From contig JAUIMM010000484.1 in the NCBI GenBank assembly GCA_031769625.1, positions 4,030,001 through 4,094,000 on the forward strand: 64,000 nucleotides of DNA, given 5' to 3'. Every line of letters starts with the position of its first letter. Positions within the stretch are counted from its first letter, which is position 1. The notes under the pieces were generated by a model, which was not told the origin of the DNA, searched no databases, and saw only the letters and a program-made list of their open reading frames with translations. Shown piece by piece: positions 33,292-43,513 of the stretch. This DNA comes from Taudactylus pleione. Its lineage: Eukaryota > Chordata > Amphibia > Anura > Myobatrachidae. The translations under genes and the position numbers were made by a program.

Positions 33292-34591
33292 ATGAGAGCC
33301 GCAGCTTTTTGTCGCAGAGAACTCCTGGTCCTCACTGATGTGATGGACCGGAGATTAACCAACTCCACGGGCCCCATCACTAACCTCCGCAAGCGGCTTG
33401 CCTACATGGAGGTGCGGCGCCGCCTGCGTAGGATCGGCTTCCACCGAAATATCGGACAATTGGAAAGGAGGTGGTCCGATCTCCGGCGCCGATCACCATG
33501 CCTGTTGGCCAATTTGCATCAGCAAATCTTGGAAAGTAAGTGTTTTTTTTTATAAAATTTAAAATGTAAGCATACCTGCGTGTGCATGTTTCCTGTATAG
33601 CCCTGTTTCTTTATTTTGGACATACCTGCGTGTGCATGTTTCCCGTATAGCCCTGTTTTTTTATTTTGGACATACCTGCGTGTGCATGTTTCCCGTATAA
33701 CCCTGTTTTTTTTTTGTGTGTAAATTTTGGAATCAAAATATTAAATATGTAATAATATAAATTTTTCAACATCATTTAGGGGCTGAGCGCAGACTACGAC
33801 GTCTCCAACGTCACCGACGTCGGGCTCGTCCCCTCTCCCCCACTCCCACCCAAACATCCTCTCCCCACTCTTCCCCAAATTCCCCCTCCACCCCAGACCT
33901 GGCAGACCGTGAGGTCCCCTCCCTCTCCTCACATTCCCATCCCTCCAACTTCACCCTCCCCTCCTCCCCACCCTCTCTTTTCCTCACCCTTAACGTCATC
34001 AGAAATCACCCCTCCTCCAATCCGTGCAGCACTGGCCCACCTCTGAGGAGGACGATTTCAGGGCACCTGGCCCAGGCAGCATTAGGCCCGGTATGTTTCC
34101 CTTTTAAACTATGGTTGCTTTTGCATTTTTTGGTTTTTGGGTGATGTTGTCCATTTGCCTGTGCAGTTCAAAATTGTAAAGTAGTTCTAATGTTTTGGAT
34201 ATATATCTTTGTGAAACAATGTCTAGGATGTTTTCCCCTTACACATATGACACATGTCCAAACACTCATACTTGTGTCTTTCTTGTTTACGGTAACAACA
34301 AATGTAGTATTTTTGCGTAGTTGTCCCTATTTTTTGTTGAATTTGGATTTAAAATTTGATTTTTCTTTTTTCAAACAATCTGCATTTGGCATTACTTTTG
34401 TTTTGTTGATTTTTTTGTCTCGTTTTTCTGTATAGTCTGATTTTGAAGTTGTTTGCTAACATATAAATTAAGGTGTCATTTTAGTAATCCCCACATTTTT
34501 TTAACCCACAGAGGACCAGAGGCGGAATGAAGAAATGTATGCAGGCTTGCAGAGCTTGAGGGGCCATGTAGTTGGCATGCTAGTGTTCTAG
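33292..34591 (+). CDS. Compact Myb/SANT-like protein of the Harbinger element (3 exons, predicted)
   Basis: Predicted exons are 33292-33535, 33780-34090 and 34514-34591, giving 210 residues. The first intron has a GTAAGT donor and a TTTAG acceptor; the second has GTATGT and an ACAGAG acceptor, and both joins keep frame. Residues 1-81 look like a divergent Myb/SANT trihelix: FCRRELLVLTDVMDRR, LAYMEVRRRLRRIGF and ERRWSDLRRR, with Trp61 in the family's usual R-W-S-D context. A basic patch then leads into a Ser/Pro-rich middle and a short tail. Such proteins bind transposon ends and help nuclear import of the transposase in known Harbinger systems; here that role is inferred. An in-frame ATG at 33121 could start a longer form. 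The frame has no stop. Exon borders are predictions. Confidence 0.6.
33575..33715. repeat. Tandem repeat in intron 1 of the compact Myb-like gene
   Basis: CATACCTGCGTGTGCATG followed by TTTCCCGTATAGCCCTG and a T-run occurs three times with a period near 50 bp (starts at about 33571, 33622 and 33672). Confidence 0.8.
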
Positions 34592-35418
34592 GATCATCTG
34601 TTGGCGCTCCTGCGCCACAAATTTTTTTTTTTTCACCAAAAAAATGTTTACAAAAACAAAAGATATTTTGATTTATTTAAGTCTCATTCCTTGTCTGTAA
34701 ATCTTAGATTGTGGAACCTTACATAAGTCTACTATTTTACCATGATGTTTGAAGTAATGAAAATTGGATTGTAGAAAGCTCAAGTAAGTATGTAAGCTGG
34801 CACATTAAACACCTAACAATACCAATAGGTTTGTAGAATTAACGGCAAGAATAGTTTGTTCTTTTTTGGGGGTAACGTAAAAATGAAACCAAACCTGCTT
34901 AGGCCTACATTGGCAAACAGACTGATTCACCATAATACCTTTGGTGTTTGTTTTTAGCCACAAAGCAGGTTCAAAAAGATTACAATTTAACACATTACAG
35001 GATTAGCCATTAAGCAAGTTTGCCTTTTTTGGACCAGGTTACACTTGCTTGTAATTTACCCAGGAAATGTTTGTTTAACGGTAAAAAAAAGTTTAATGCA
35101 CACAAATAATAAACACCAAGTGATTTGTCACAATCAATTTACACAATGAAAACACACCCAAAACAACAAAAGTAAAACAACAATCAGGAACTGTTTGAAG
35201 ATGTAGCATGCCAACATGATACCACAAATGAGGCAAAGAAATCATTGTTCCCGAAGTTATATCCAATGTGTCCACATGAAGTCATTTTTTGGGATCATGT
35301 AGTAGGCATTGTTTTTTATGGTAATTTTATGGAATAAAAGAAAAAAAAACACATTAAAATTGTACATTAAAATCTTACATGTCTACATTGTGTCAATTAA
35401 CTTAATTTTGGAAAATAA

Positions 35419-36546
35419 TTACCTAAAAAATCTGGCCACAATGTCATCGCGTATGGCCCCCCACATACTGACCTCCGACCAACCTCGGGGGGGCCATCCT
35501 CAGGCAAGGCATCCTCTGGCTGCATTGGGACACCACTCCTTATGGTGATGTTGTGAAATATCCCACACAGGACCACAATTTTCGAAACCATAGCCAGCAA
35601 ATACATGAGCTCACCACCAGAGCGGTGGAGGCATCTGAATCAGCCTTTTAAAAGGGCGATACAGTGCTCCACCACCTGCCTGGTGGCTGTAAGTGTGGAA
35701 TTATACTCACTTTATGGCCCTGGTGTGGGAACCAAATAAGGAGTGAGCAGACAGGGCGTGCAAGGGTAACCACTGTCTCCTGTGAAAATATAAAAACAAA
35801 CATCAGAACCATTGTGTAACAAGCTTTGCATTGGTTTCAACAGAAGGTTTCAACTTACCCAGAAGCCAGGCATCACCAGCTTGTAGGTTGTTTAATTTGT
35901 GCCAAATCCCTGATTGCCGGATGACGAAGGAATCATGTGCACTGCCAGGGAATTTGGCATTCAGGGACAGGATCTGGAGGGAGGCATCACATACCACCAT
36001 TACATTCAGTGAATGAAAGTGCTTGTGGTTCCTAAAAGTAGCCTCCAGCCTTGCTGGAGGCTGAAGTGGTATGTGAGTGCCATCCACAATCCCTATGATG
36101 TGTGGGAAGCCAGCTATTTGGTAAAAATTCACCTTCACCACATTAAGGGTACCCATATCCAATGGCATTTGAATAAAATGATGGAGGTGTTTAAAAAGGG
36201 CCTCCATCACTGCCCTCAGGATCCTTGAAAAGGAGGATTGGGATATTCCCGCAACTATTCCCACAGTGGTTTGAAAGGATCCTGAGGCACAAAAATGTAA
36301 CACTGACATTAATTGAGTAAGTGTGGGTATTGCTGTAGGACTGTCAATTTGCCGTTCAAGATCACTCTCTATTAATGAGAGAGTGTCTATGATGATTTGT
36401 GGCGGCAGACGGTATCGCCTTAATACCTCATCATCTGGCATTCCAAAAAGGGTGACACGTGTTCTATATATCTGGGGCCTTGCACGCCTACAAGGCCTAT
36501 GCCTGGGACGAAGTTGAGGTTGGTCGGGTTCTGGAACCATGGCCAA
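35419..36546 (-). pseudogene. PIF/Harbinger DDE transposase (HARBI1-like), two exons, broken
   Basis: Exon 1 (36546-35859) is fully open and encodes about 229 residues. It contains the N-terminal basic region, a helix-turn-helix-like stretch (QTTVGIVAGISQSSFSRIL), the first catalytic Asp in IVDGTHIPL (residue 155), RNHKHFHSLNVMVVCD, and the second Asp in FPGSAHDSFVIRQS (residue 205). A GTAAGT donor joins it to exon 2 (35779-35419), which gives GDSGYPCTPCLLTPYL and TATRQVVEHCIALLKG with the catalytic Glu, and ends DDIVARFFR. Exon 2 has stops at 35712-35714 (TAA) and 35640-35642 (TGA, in place of the Arg usual before FRCL) and a frameshift near a C-run. The DDE triad is otherwise present. The family cuts and pastes DNA at 3-bp targets; this copy is inactive as written. 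Confidence 0.85.
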
Positions 36547-36784
36547 TATAATACGACCAACATCAACCTGAAATGGTAAACCAGGTAGTTATTGTTTTAG
36601 ACAAATGTGTAAAGAAAAATATACTTATCTTTTCTAAGAAATCCAAAGATGCTTACAGGCCTGGGCCGTGTCATGTGCAGAGCAACCTACAAATCAAAAA
36701 TAGAAAATATGTTTAAGATTAATTTAAAAAAATAGGATAGGAAACAAATTCTTTTTGTGAAAAAATAGAAAAGGGAGCACACAT

Positions 36785-37545
36785 TAGTGCAGAAAATAGT
36801 ACGCTACATTTAGTGGTAAGACATGATTTTACACTAAAAAATTCTAAAAACATTAGTGCGCAAAATAGTACGCTACTTTTACAGTTAAAACAAGACACAT
36901 TAGTTCGCAAAATAGTACGCTACTTTTACAGTTAAAACAAGACACATTAGTTCACAAAATAGTACGCTACTTTTACAGTTAAATCAAGACACATTAGTGC
37001 GCAAAATAGTATGCTACTTTTATAGTTAAATCAAGACACATTAGTTCGCAAAATAGTACGCTACTTTTACAGTTAAAACAAGACACATTAGTTCGCAAAA
37101 TAGTACGCTACTTTTACAGTTAAAACAAGACACATTAGTTCACAAAATAGTACGCTACTTTTATAGTTAAATCAAGACACATTAGTTCGCAAAATAGTAC
37201 GCTACTTTTACAGTTAAATCAAGACACATTAGTTCGCAAAATAGTACGCTACTTTTACAGTTAAAACAAGACACATTAGTTCACAAAATAGTACGCTACT
37301 TTTATAGTTAAATCAAGACACATTAGTTCGCAAAATAGTACGCTACTTTTACAGTTAAATCAAGACACATTAGTTCGCAAAATAGTACGCTACTTTTACA
37401 GTTAAATCAAGACACATTAGTTCGCAAAATAGTACGCTACTTTTACAGTTAAATCAAGACACATTAGTTCGCAAAATAGTACGCTACTTTTACAGTTAAA
37501 TCAAGACACATTAGTTCGCAAAATAGTACGCTACATGTAGTGTTA
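36785..37545. repeat. 47-bp tandem array, ~16 copies, between the divergent Harbinger genes
   Basis: The unit includes TTAGTTCGCAAAATAGTACG, then CTACTTTTACAGTTAAA and CAAGACACA. Start-to-start spacing is exactly 47 bp across most of the array. Variants alternate TTCG/TTCA/TGCG and AAAACA/AAATCA in a partly regular way. It lies just 5' of the minus-strand transposase and 5' of the plus-strand Myb gene at 38113. Its position and uniformity suggest recent amplification and possibly a role as a protein-binding array; the role is inference. Confidence 0.95.
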
Positions 37546-38112
37546 AGACCTGATTGTTCCCAGAAAATAAACAACATTACTTAGCGAAACATATGCTAAG
37601 ACCAACACATCGAATTTTTAAATTCATGAAACCAAAAACACTTACCAAAAACAGACAAATATCCCAAAGTTCAAAAACGTCACTGGGGCAATGCCAAAAT
37701 AACTGTAAAAAAAAAAAAAAAAATTACAAAAATTTGTAAACTATTTTAGATTTTTTTTACGGTGGTTTTTTAAAATACTTACTCAAAAAATCCAATAAAA
37801 ATAGCCAAACAATAAAAAAAAAAGCCAACAGAAAAGAAAGAAGTTAGAAAAAACCAAAATCTTGCACAAACAAATTCCTCCTTCTACTCAATAAGCCAAC
37901 AATCCACTCCAACACAAAACCTCCAACAATCAAAACATGCCACATCGACTCGAGTCACACCAAGCCATAAATAGTCTTTATTTTCCCGCTCAAATTAAGG
38001 ACGGACAATAGAAGCGCACAGTCAATGATGCAGCCGAATAATGCTGACACATGTATAAAAACGTCACTGAAAACACAAATCTGTCTGCTGTAGTGAGACC
38101 TGAAAGTCCAAA

Positions 38113-39416
38113 ATGACTACAGAGCAGCAAAGCACTGGCCAAGAGGCGCCAGGTAAGTATTTCTCTTTTTTGGGAAAAAGGCTTATGTTTAACAATAATT
38201 TTTGGAAAATTTTACATTATAAATTTTAATCCCATTTTAAAAAAAGGTGGTGAGGATGCCATGGAAGAGGCAGCTGGGCCTAGTAGGCCAACTAAACAAA
38301 AAAAAAAAAAAAGGCAGCCACAATTCACAAGAAAGGAGGTTTTGGTGCAAATGTGCAATGACAACCTGCCACAGGCAGCAAGGAATATGGGTGCAAGCCA
38401 GAAATGGAAAATGTGGGATGACATAGCCAGTTGTGTCAATAGGGTGGGTGATTTTGAACGTTCAACCAGGGAGGTCAAATGCCGGTACGTAAAAACTACA
38501 TTTTAGTAAAAAGTGTTTACAGGTCCAAATACTGCAGGAATAATGCCAACTTTTTACCCCACAGATGGAGCGACTTCAAATATCGTCTTAAGCAAAAACT
38601 GGCTGATAGGGCTAGGCATGCAGGGGGGACAGGTGGGGGTCCCACCCCTGTGTCACTGGAGCTCACAGATTTGGAGGAGATGGCCCAGGGGTGTGTGCAG
38701 GATGAGGAGGTGTTTGGCGTGTCGAACATGGATACCGACATGCCAGACTATGCGGCTCCTCATGTTGCCCCAGGTAAATGTTGTAATGTTAACAACTCAG
38801 AAATGTGTTTGGGACAATATCTAGATTATAGTGTTACTCTTTTCTCTTTTTTCTCACAGAGACACAGGCGGATGAGTCTGCTCCAGAGGGGAGCTTTGGC
38901 CGCAGAATTTCTGCTGGCTCTGCAGGGGAGGAAGCTGTAGATCCGGCTGGGGACCATGTGGCAGACAGTCCAGGGCATTCCCCCTTGCAGGCAGTGGGCC
39001 TCCTCACTGATCTCAATATTAAAATGGATCAGCAGACTGAGATACTGCTGAGGATGGACGACAATCTGCTACGGGTGGCGGACGCCCTGGCGCAAAGTGC
39101 TGCGGCCAACGTGACCATTGCTAAGGCCCTGGCGGAAAATACTGGGGCCAACATGCGAATAGCAAATGCCCTGGAGCAGCTCGTTCGCCAGCACATGTTG
39201 GAGCCGGCCTCCCTTCCTGCCGGAACATCAGGACCCTCCACCTCTGGCATAACAACAGCCATCCCTCCACATGTGCCTAGCCCTAAGCCTAGTCCAGAGG
39301 CCACAACATCTGCCTCTGGCCAGGCCAGCAGAAGGACATCCCGGACCCGTTCAGGCCAAACCCCGGCCAAACGGGGTTCAGGCCAAACCCCGGCCAAACG
39401 GGCCAAAAGGCGATGA
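38113..39416 (+). CDS. Myb/SANT-like DNA-binding protein of the Harbinger element (4 exons, intact)
   Basis: Predicted exons 38113-38152, 38247-38484, 38565-38773 and 38860-39416 join in phase (GTAAGT, GTACGT and GTAAAT donors; AAAG, ACAG and ACAG acceptors) to give 347 residues with no stop. After a Lys-rich segment, residues 38-118 form a Myb/SANT trihelix: PQFTRKEVLVQM, WKMWDDIASCVN and CRWSDFKYRLKQKLADRAR across the exon 2/3 junction. TPVSLELTDLEEMAQ follows. Exon 4 has a helical segment (LNIKMDQQTEILLRMDDNLL), an Ala-rich stretch and a basic tail with GQTPAKR twice. In known Harbinger elements this partner escorts the transposase to the nucleus and binds the ends. AATAAA lies at 39625. 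Confidence 0.82.
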
Positions 39417-40863
39417 CAGCACTGGCTAATTTTCTCACAATCCTTCTCAGTGTTTACCCCATATCCTTAATGCCCAAAACCTCCCTCTCCTTTCTTGTGA
39501 TTTTTTTAATAATTGTGTTTGTTTGTGGATTTCAAATGCCAGTTATTTGGTTTGTGTGTTTCTAAAATCATTTGTTATTTGTTTTTACGTTATCAAGTTT
39601 TTATTTCCAAAAATTTTTTTAAAAAATAAATAAAATTATAATACTGTTGAAAATCTGCACAATTCTATTGGTAATATATTCAAAAACTGGTTAAAAGGTA
39701 ATCCTGCAAACAAAATTACAAACAATACAACTTAAATCTAAACATTATTTTTGAATTAAAAAGCCAAGGGTTAAAAACTATTTATGAGTTTTAATTAACA
39801 CTTAGCAAAAAACAAAAGGACGATTGTTTTCTTGGCCCCTAAAGAATGAAGAAAAACAACAAACATGCGTACAATATTGTTGCCCTAACAAAAGAAGAAA
39901 ACAAATTTTGCAAAACACGCAAAATTTTTAAAAATTGGTAAGCTAATTGATTGTCTAACCCAGAAATTAGCAGCTGAGTAGTTCACCTGCGTACGTTTTT
40001 TTGCTACTAAAAAAAGGCTATTTGCTAAACACCTTACAAGCATTTATGCAATTCAAAACTGATTGTTTTTGAGGCCTCAAATGATAAATCGGAAAACCAT
40101 CGATGAGCCTCGGGAAGAACGAAGAGACCATCGTCATTGCGGTAGAGAATACCAGACCACAAGCTGAGCGAGCAGTTTTAATGGAAAGTGGATCAGACAG
40201 TGACGTAACACTTGTTCCGTTCACATTGGCCGTTCACATCAGATAATTTATGTACGCCCAAAAAATGCCTCGACACGCCTGCGTTTTCCCATCTCCGCCC
40301 CAAAACGGACAGTTCTGTCAATCACATTTGACATGTCACTTCCTGTTCGCTATTCGACGAACGACTGATAAAATGATCGCAATCAGCCGTATGCACATGC
40401 GCACTGTTACATCGACGCATGCGTGGTTTAACAACATCGGATGACTACGAGCGTACGGCCGCTTACGAGCGGCTCTGAATGAGGGCCCTAGTTTTTAATT
40501 CGTTTTCACTTTTCACATGCAATCATTTTTCTAATTTTTTCATGTCTATTATTTTTGGGACATGTCTTTAGCTTTCACATTTCTTTTCATTACTATGCTG
40601 ATGGTGTATGTTTTCTACACTTAAACACAGTATCCTACTTTGCTTCATATTTTATCACTTTGTTTGATACACGTTTCACTGTTTTTGTTAGATTTTGCCA
40701 TGGCTGCAGCCTATGAACTGGGGTGATCACTTCTGGTGGACAGTGTGATGCTGGTGTCGGAGGTGGATGGTGCGGAAGTCAGGCTGACGCGATAGCAGTT
40801 CTCACTCGGGGGAAACGTGGAGGTAAGTTTATTTAATGTTTGGTTTTTAGTGTGTATTTTATC

Positions 40864-40912
40864 CTGAAGAAGGGGACTAGTTCCCCGAAACGTTGAAGTC
40901 TTTGCACAATGT
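40864..40912 (+). ncRNA. Candidate hammerhead ribozyme (Penelope-type)
   Basis: The conserved core strings are in order: CTGAAGA (40864-40870), a stem-loop with arms GGGGA and TTCCCC, then GAAAC (40887-40891). Helix III can form between ACGTTG (40890-40895) and CAATGT (40907-40912) with one G-U pair; the base after it is T, allowed at the cleavage position. Helix I is weak. Penelope-like elements are known to carry hammerhead motifs in their terminal repeats, and a Penelope relic lies on the other side of the Harbinger insertion. Activity is not shown. Confidence 0.5.
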
Positions 40913-41008
40913 TTGAATAAACTTCTTTCACGTCTATGGAAGTCTCTGAGTACCGCCTGCAAAATCGTTGTGTATATACATGGAGGCGATTTCCTCCTAA
41001 GGAATATA

Positions 41009-41110
41009 AATATATATATATGCAGTGTGTATATGTATATGTGTATATACACAGTATATATATATATATATATATATACAGTATGTGAATGAAAATATAA
41101 ATATACACAC
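41009..41110. repeat. AT-rich dinucleotide tract (TA)n with (CA)n
   Basis: Runs of TATATA interrupted by GTGTATATG and ACACAC phrases. It follows the Penelope 3' DNA. The next 200 bp contain inverted copies of ACCATCGATGG around 41130-41310, a short palindromic repeat of unknown type. Confidence 0.75.
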
Positions 41111-41605
41111 ACACTAGGGATGGCCACTGACCATCAATGTTTTGCAAAACATCGATGGTATAAAAAAAACAACAACAACCCAGAAGTGGTTTGCCCTGCT
41201 GACAGGCACCGATGCTGCACATCGTGTTATAGCAACATCGGTGACTGCGGTCTCAAATAATCAATTTACTTTTTAATCGATGGTTTCTCAACTGACCATC
41301 GATGGTACACCTGCCAATAGCTACTTTTGCTATTTTTATGGTATACTGTGTTAAAAAAAACAAATATAAATAAAATTGTTTTGGATAAGTTTAAAAAAGA
41401 TGTTCTTGACCTAAGTCAATCATAAAAAAACCCGACAATTTCTGAGCGGTTTTTGGAAAAATAATTTGTCAGTTAAGTGGTTAAAGAGTCTAGGGTTTGA
41501 GACTTACGTTGGTGGATTGTTGCATTAGCATATGAAAGTTAGTACAATGGTGCAGCCATAGGGAACAGTGACTGACTCTGAATCAGCCCGTGTGTCCAGA
41601 ACCTT

Positions 41606-42087
41606 GGGCCTGATTTAGAGGTGGACGCAATGTCGGATGTAGTTGAGTGATTTTTTTGCAACTGTGCATGTACCACAGGTGCACTGTGTGTATGTGGAGA
41701 TGGGTTTGAAGCAGTGGACGCAATGAGGATTTATTCCCAAACTGAGTGACAGGTAGTCATCATTTGGATGAGGTAATGGGTGGTTAGAAAAAGGCAGGCA
41801 TGTCAGGACCACTTTCTGGGCATGCCCTAGCGATAATTTGTACACAGCTGTAGAGGCCCTTAGGCATCTTCGATGAGACGCTCAATTCGAAGACAACATA
41901 GGCTTGCTCAGAGGTGCGATGTGCGACCCATGTGTAATGATGTTTCCTCTCTTGTACGCAAGCGGTGGATATCAGATGCTGGAGATGGACGTCTCTTTGC
42001 ACCAGATAAATTATTACCTTATTTTTGCAAGTCTGCAGAGTACGGATTGCAGTGGTGACAGGATTTGCGTGCACCTCTGAATTGGGA
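41606..42087. mobile_element. Diverged Harbinger-type MITE
   Basis: The left end GGGCCTGATTTAGAGGTGGA and the right GTGCACCTCTGAATTGGG are inverted and match the family ends with several changes. The left flank is CTT; the right target triplet is unclear. A separate degraded right end, CTCTGAATCAGCCC, lies just upstream at 41576-41589. The interior differs from the two MITE types above. DNA from 42088 to 42530 shows nothing recognised. Confidence 0.55.
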
Positions 42088-42529
42088 TGGAAAACCAGCC
42101 CAGGAAATTTCTGGATGCAGCCCTAAAGGGGGGCAGATCTGTTGAGGGGTGGGGTCTGTGGAGGAGGGTAGGGTACTCTCTCCTCTTAGGGCCGGGAGGG
42201 GCTGTTGCAAGCCACTGAGGGGAGCAGGTCCGGCAACAGAAATCTTGGTGGCTGGTACACTCTTAGGCCAGTCAGTTCGATTCAAAGTCTTTTCTTACCT
42301 ACTGTATATAGTGGTTTCTCTGCAACGGGGAAACTCTGAAAAAATTGAGCCTCACTGGGCAGCGTCTTCAGCTGGTATTCAATATTCATTTGGAAGAGCA
42401 CATTGTCTGGCAGATGCCTGTTTACATTGAAATATAACCAATGCCATTATCATAACTGAGGATTAACTAGAAAATATAAGTTTTTGTGCATGGCAAAATG
42501 TGAATTTCCCTTATCAAACATATTCTGTG

Positions 42530-43320
42530 TCTATCCAGGCCCTCATGTGGTTCTCTGGACTCCCTACTCTCCATCCCCAGGCCCCCCTGTGTTACTCCAG
42601 ACCCCCCTACATATTTCTATCCACAGACCCCCCTGCCTCTCTCCAGGCCCCCTATTGTTCTCCAGGCCCCCATTTATCTTCATCTCCTGGCATCCTTGTG
42701 CCTCTCCAGGCTCCCATGTGTCTCTCCATCTTCAGGCCCCCTGCATCTCTCCAGGCTCCCTTGTCTCTCTTCAGGACCACCTATTCTCCTGAACCCCTTT
42801 TGTCTCTCCATCCCCAGGTCTCCTCTGTCTCTCCAGGCCCTCTGCATCTTTACAGGCCCAGCAGCATCTCTCCAGGCCCCCCAGCATCTCTCCAGGCCCA
42901 ATCCCACCTGTGGCTCTCTAGGCCCCCTGTGTCTCTCAGCCTCATTCCCCCAGCTCCTGTGTGTCTCAGCCTCATTCCACATCCCCAGTGTTTCTCAGCC
43001 TCTTTCCCCATCCCGTGTGTCTCTCAGCTCCATTCCCCAGCACTAGTGTGTTTCTCAGCCCTATTGCCCACCCCCAGTGTGTCTCTCAGCCCCATTCCCC
43101 AGCCCCAGTGTGTCTCTCAGCCACATTCCCCAGCCCCAGTGTGTCACTCAGCCTCATTCCACAGCTCCAGTGTATCTCTCAGCCCCATACCCCAGCCCTA
43201 ATGTGGTTCTAAACTCCATTCTACAACCTGTCTCTCAGCCTCATTCCCCAGTTCCAATGTGTCTCTTAGCCCCCCAGCTCCTGTGTGACTCAGCCCCCTC
43301 CCCACAGTCCCTGTTTTCTC
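42530..43320. repeat. Two adjoining minisatellites of C-rich phrases
   Basis: The first part (about 42530-42930) repeats CTCCAGGCCCCC and GTCTCTCCAGGC with irregular spacing. The second (about 42930-43310) repeats GTGTCTCTCAGCC and CATTCCCCAGCCCCAGT with a period near 31 bp. Pro/Ser-rich open frames through this region come from the repeats and are not considered genes. Confidence 0.85.
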
Positions 43321-43513
43321 AGCTAAAATCCGCCCTTACCCAAAACTTACCTGCTGCTCCTCTTCCCTTTCCTTGCAGCTTGCTTGGGGTCCTATGTTTG
43401 GCTGCCCGCGGCTTTCTCCAGCATCACCGTGCAGGCTGCTTGTTGTTGAGGCATGCATGGAGAAGATCGTCCTGGAGGCAGGCCATGGAGGGGCTGGAGG
43501 CAGAGCCATCAGT

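Larger units (their letters stand above)
32607..40487. mobile_element. Full-length three-gene PIF/Harbinger transposon
   Basis: The left end GGGCCTGATTCAGA and the reverse complement of the right end, GGCCCTCATTCAGA, match at 12 of 14 positions. CTA lies on both sides (32604-32606 and 40488-40490). Inside the ends, GCTCGCTCGT-like and CGGCCGCTTACGAGCGG motifs are shared with the MITEs at 634, 21531 and 48030, so this element or a close relative could have mobilised them. It carries a compact Myb/SANT gene, a minus-strand DDE transposase, a 47-bp tandem array and a second Myb/SANT gene. Length is 7881 bp, long for the superfamily. The stretches 34592-35418 and 39417-40487 contain no further gene I can support. 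Confidence 0.92.
30890..41000 (+). mobile_element. Penelope-like retroelement, 5'-truncated and split by two insertions
   Basis: The coding relic (30890-32179) is followed by AT-rich 3' DNA to 32603, then the Harbinger transposon (32607-40487), then more 3' DNA ending in a hammerhead-like motif (40864-40912) and an AT-rich dinucleotide tract. Penelope-like elements typically carry a hammerhead motif in their terminal repeats, which supports linking the two sides. The extent beyond 40920 is a guess. Without the inserted DNA the remnant would be under 2 kb. Confidence 0.55.

Noticed and set aside
36785..37545. A CRISPR-like repeat array
   Set aside because: The 47-bp units are tandem with no unique spacers, lie in a eukaryotic transposon, and have no cas genes nearby.
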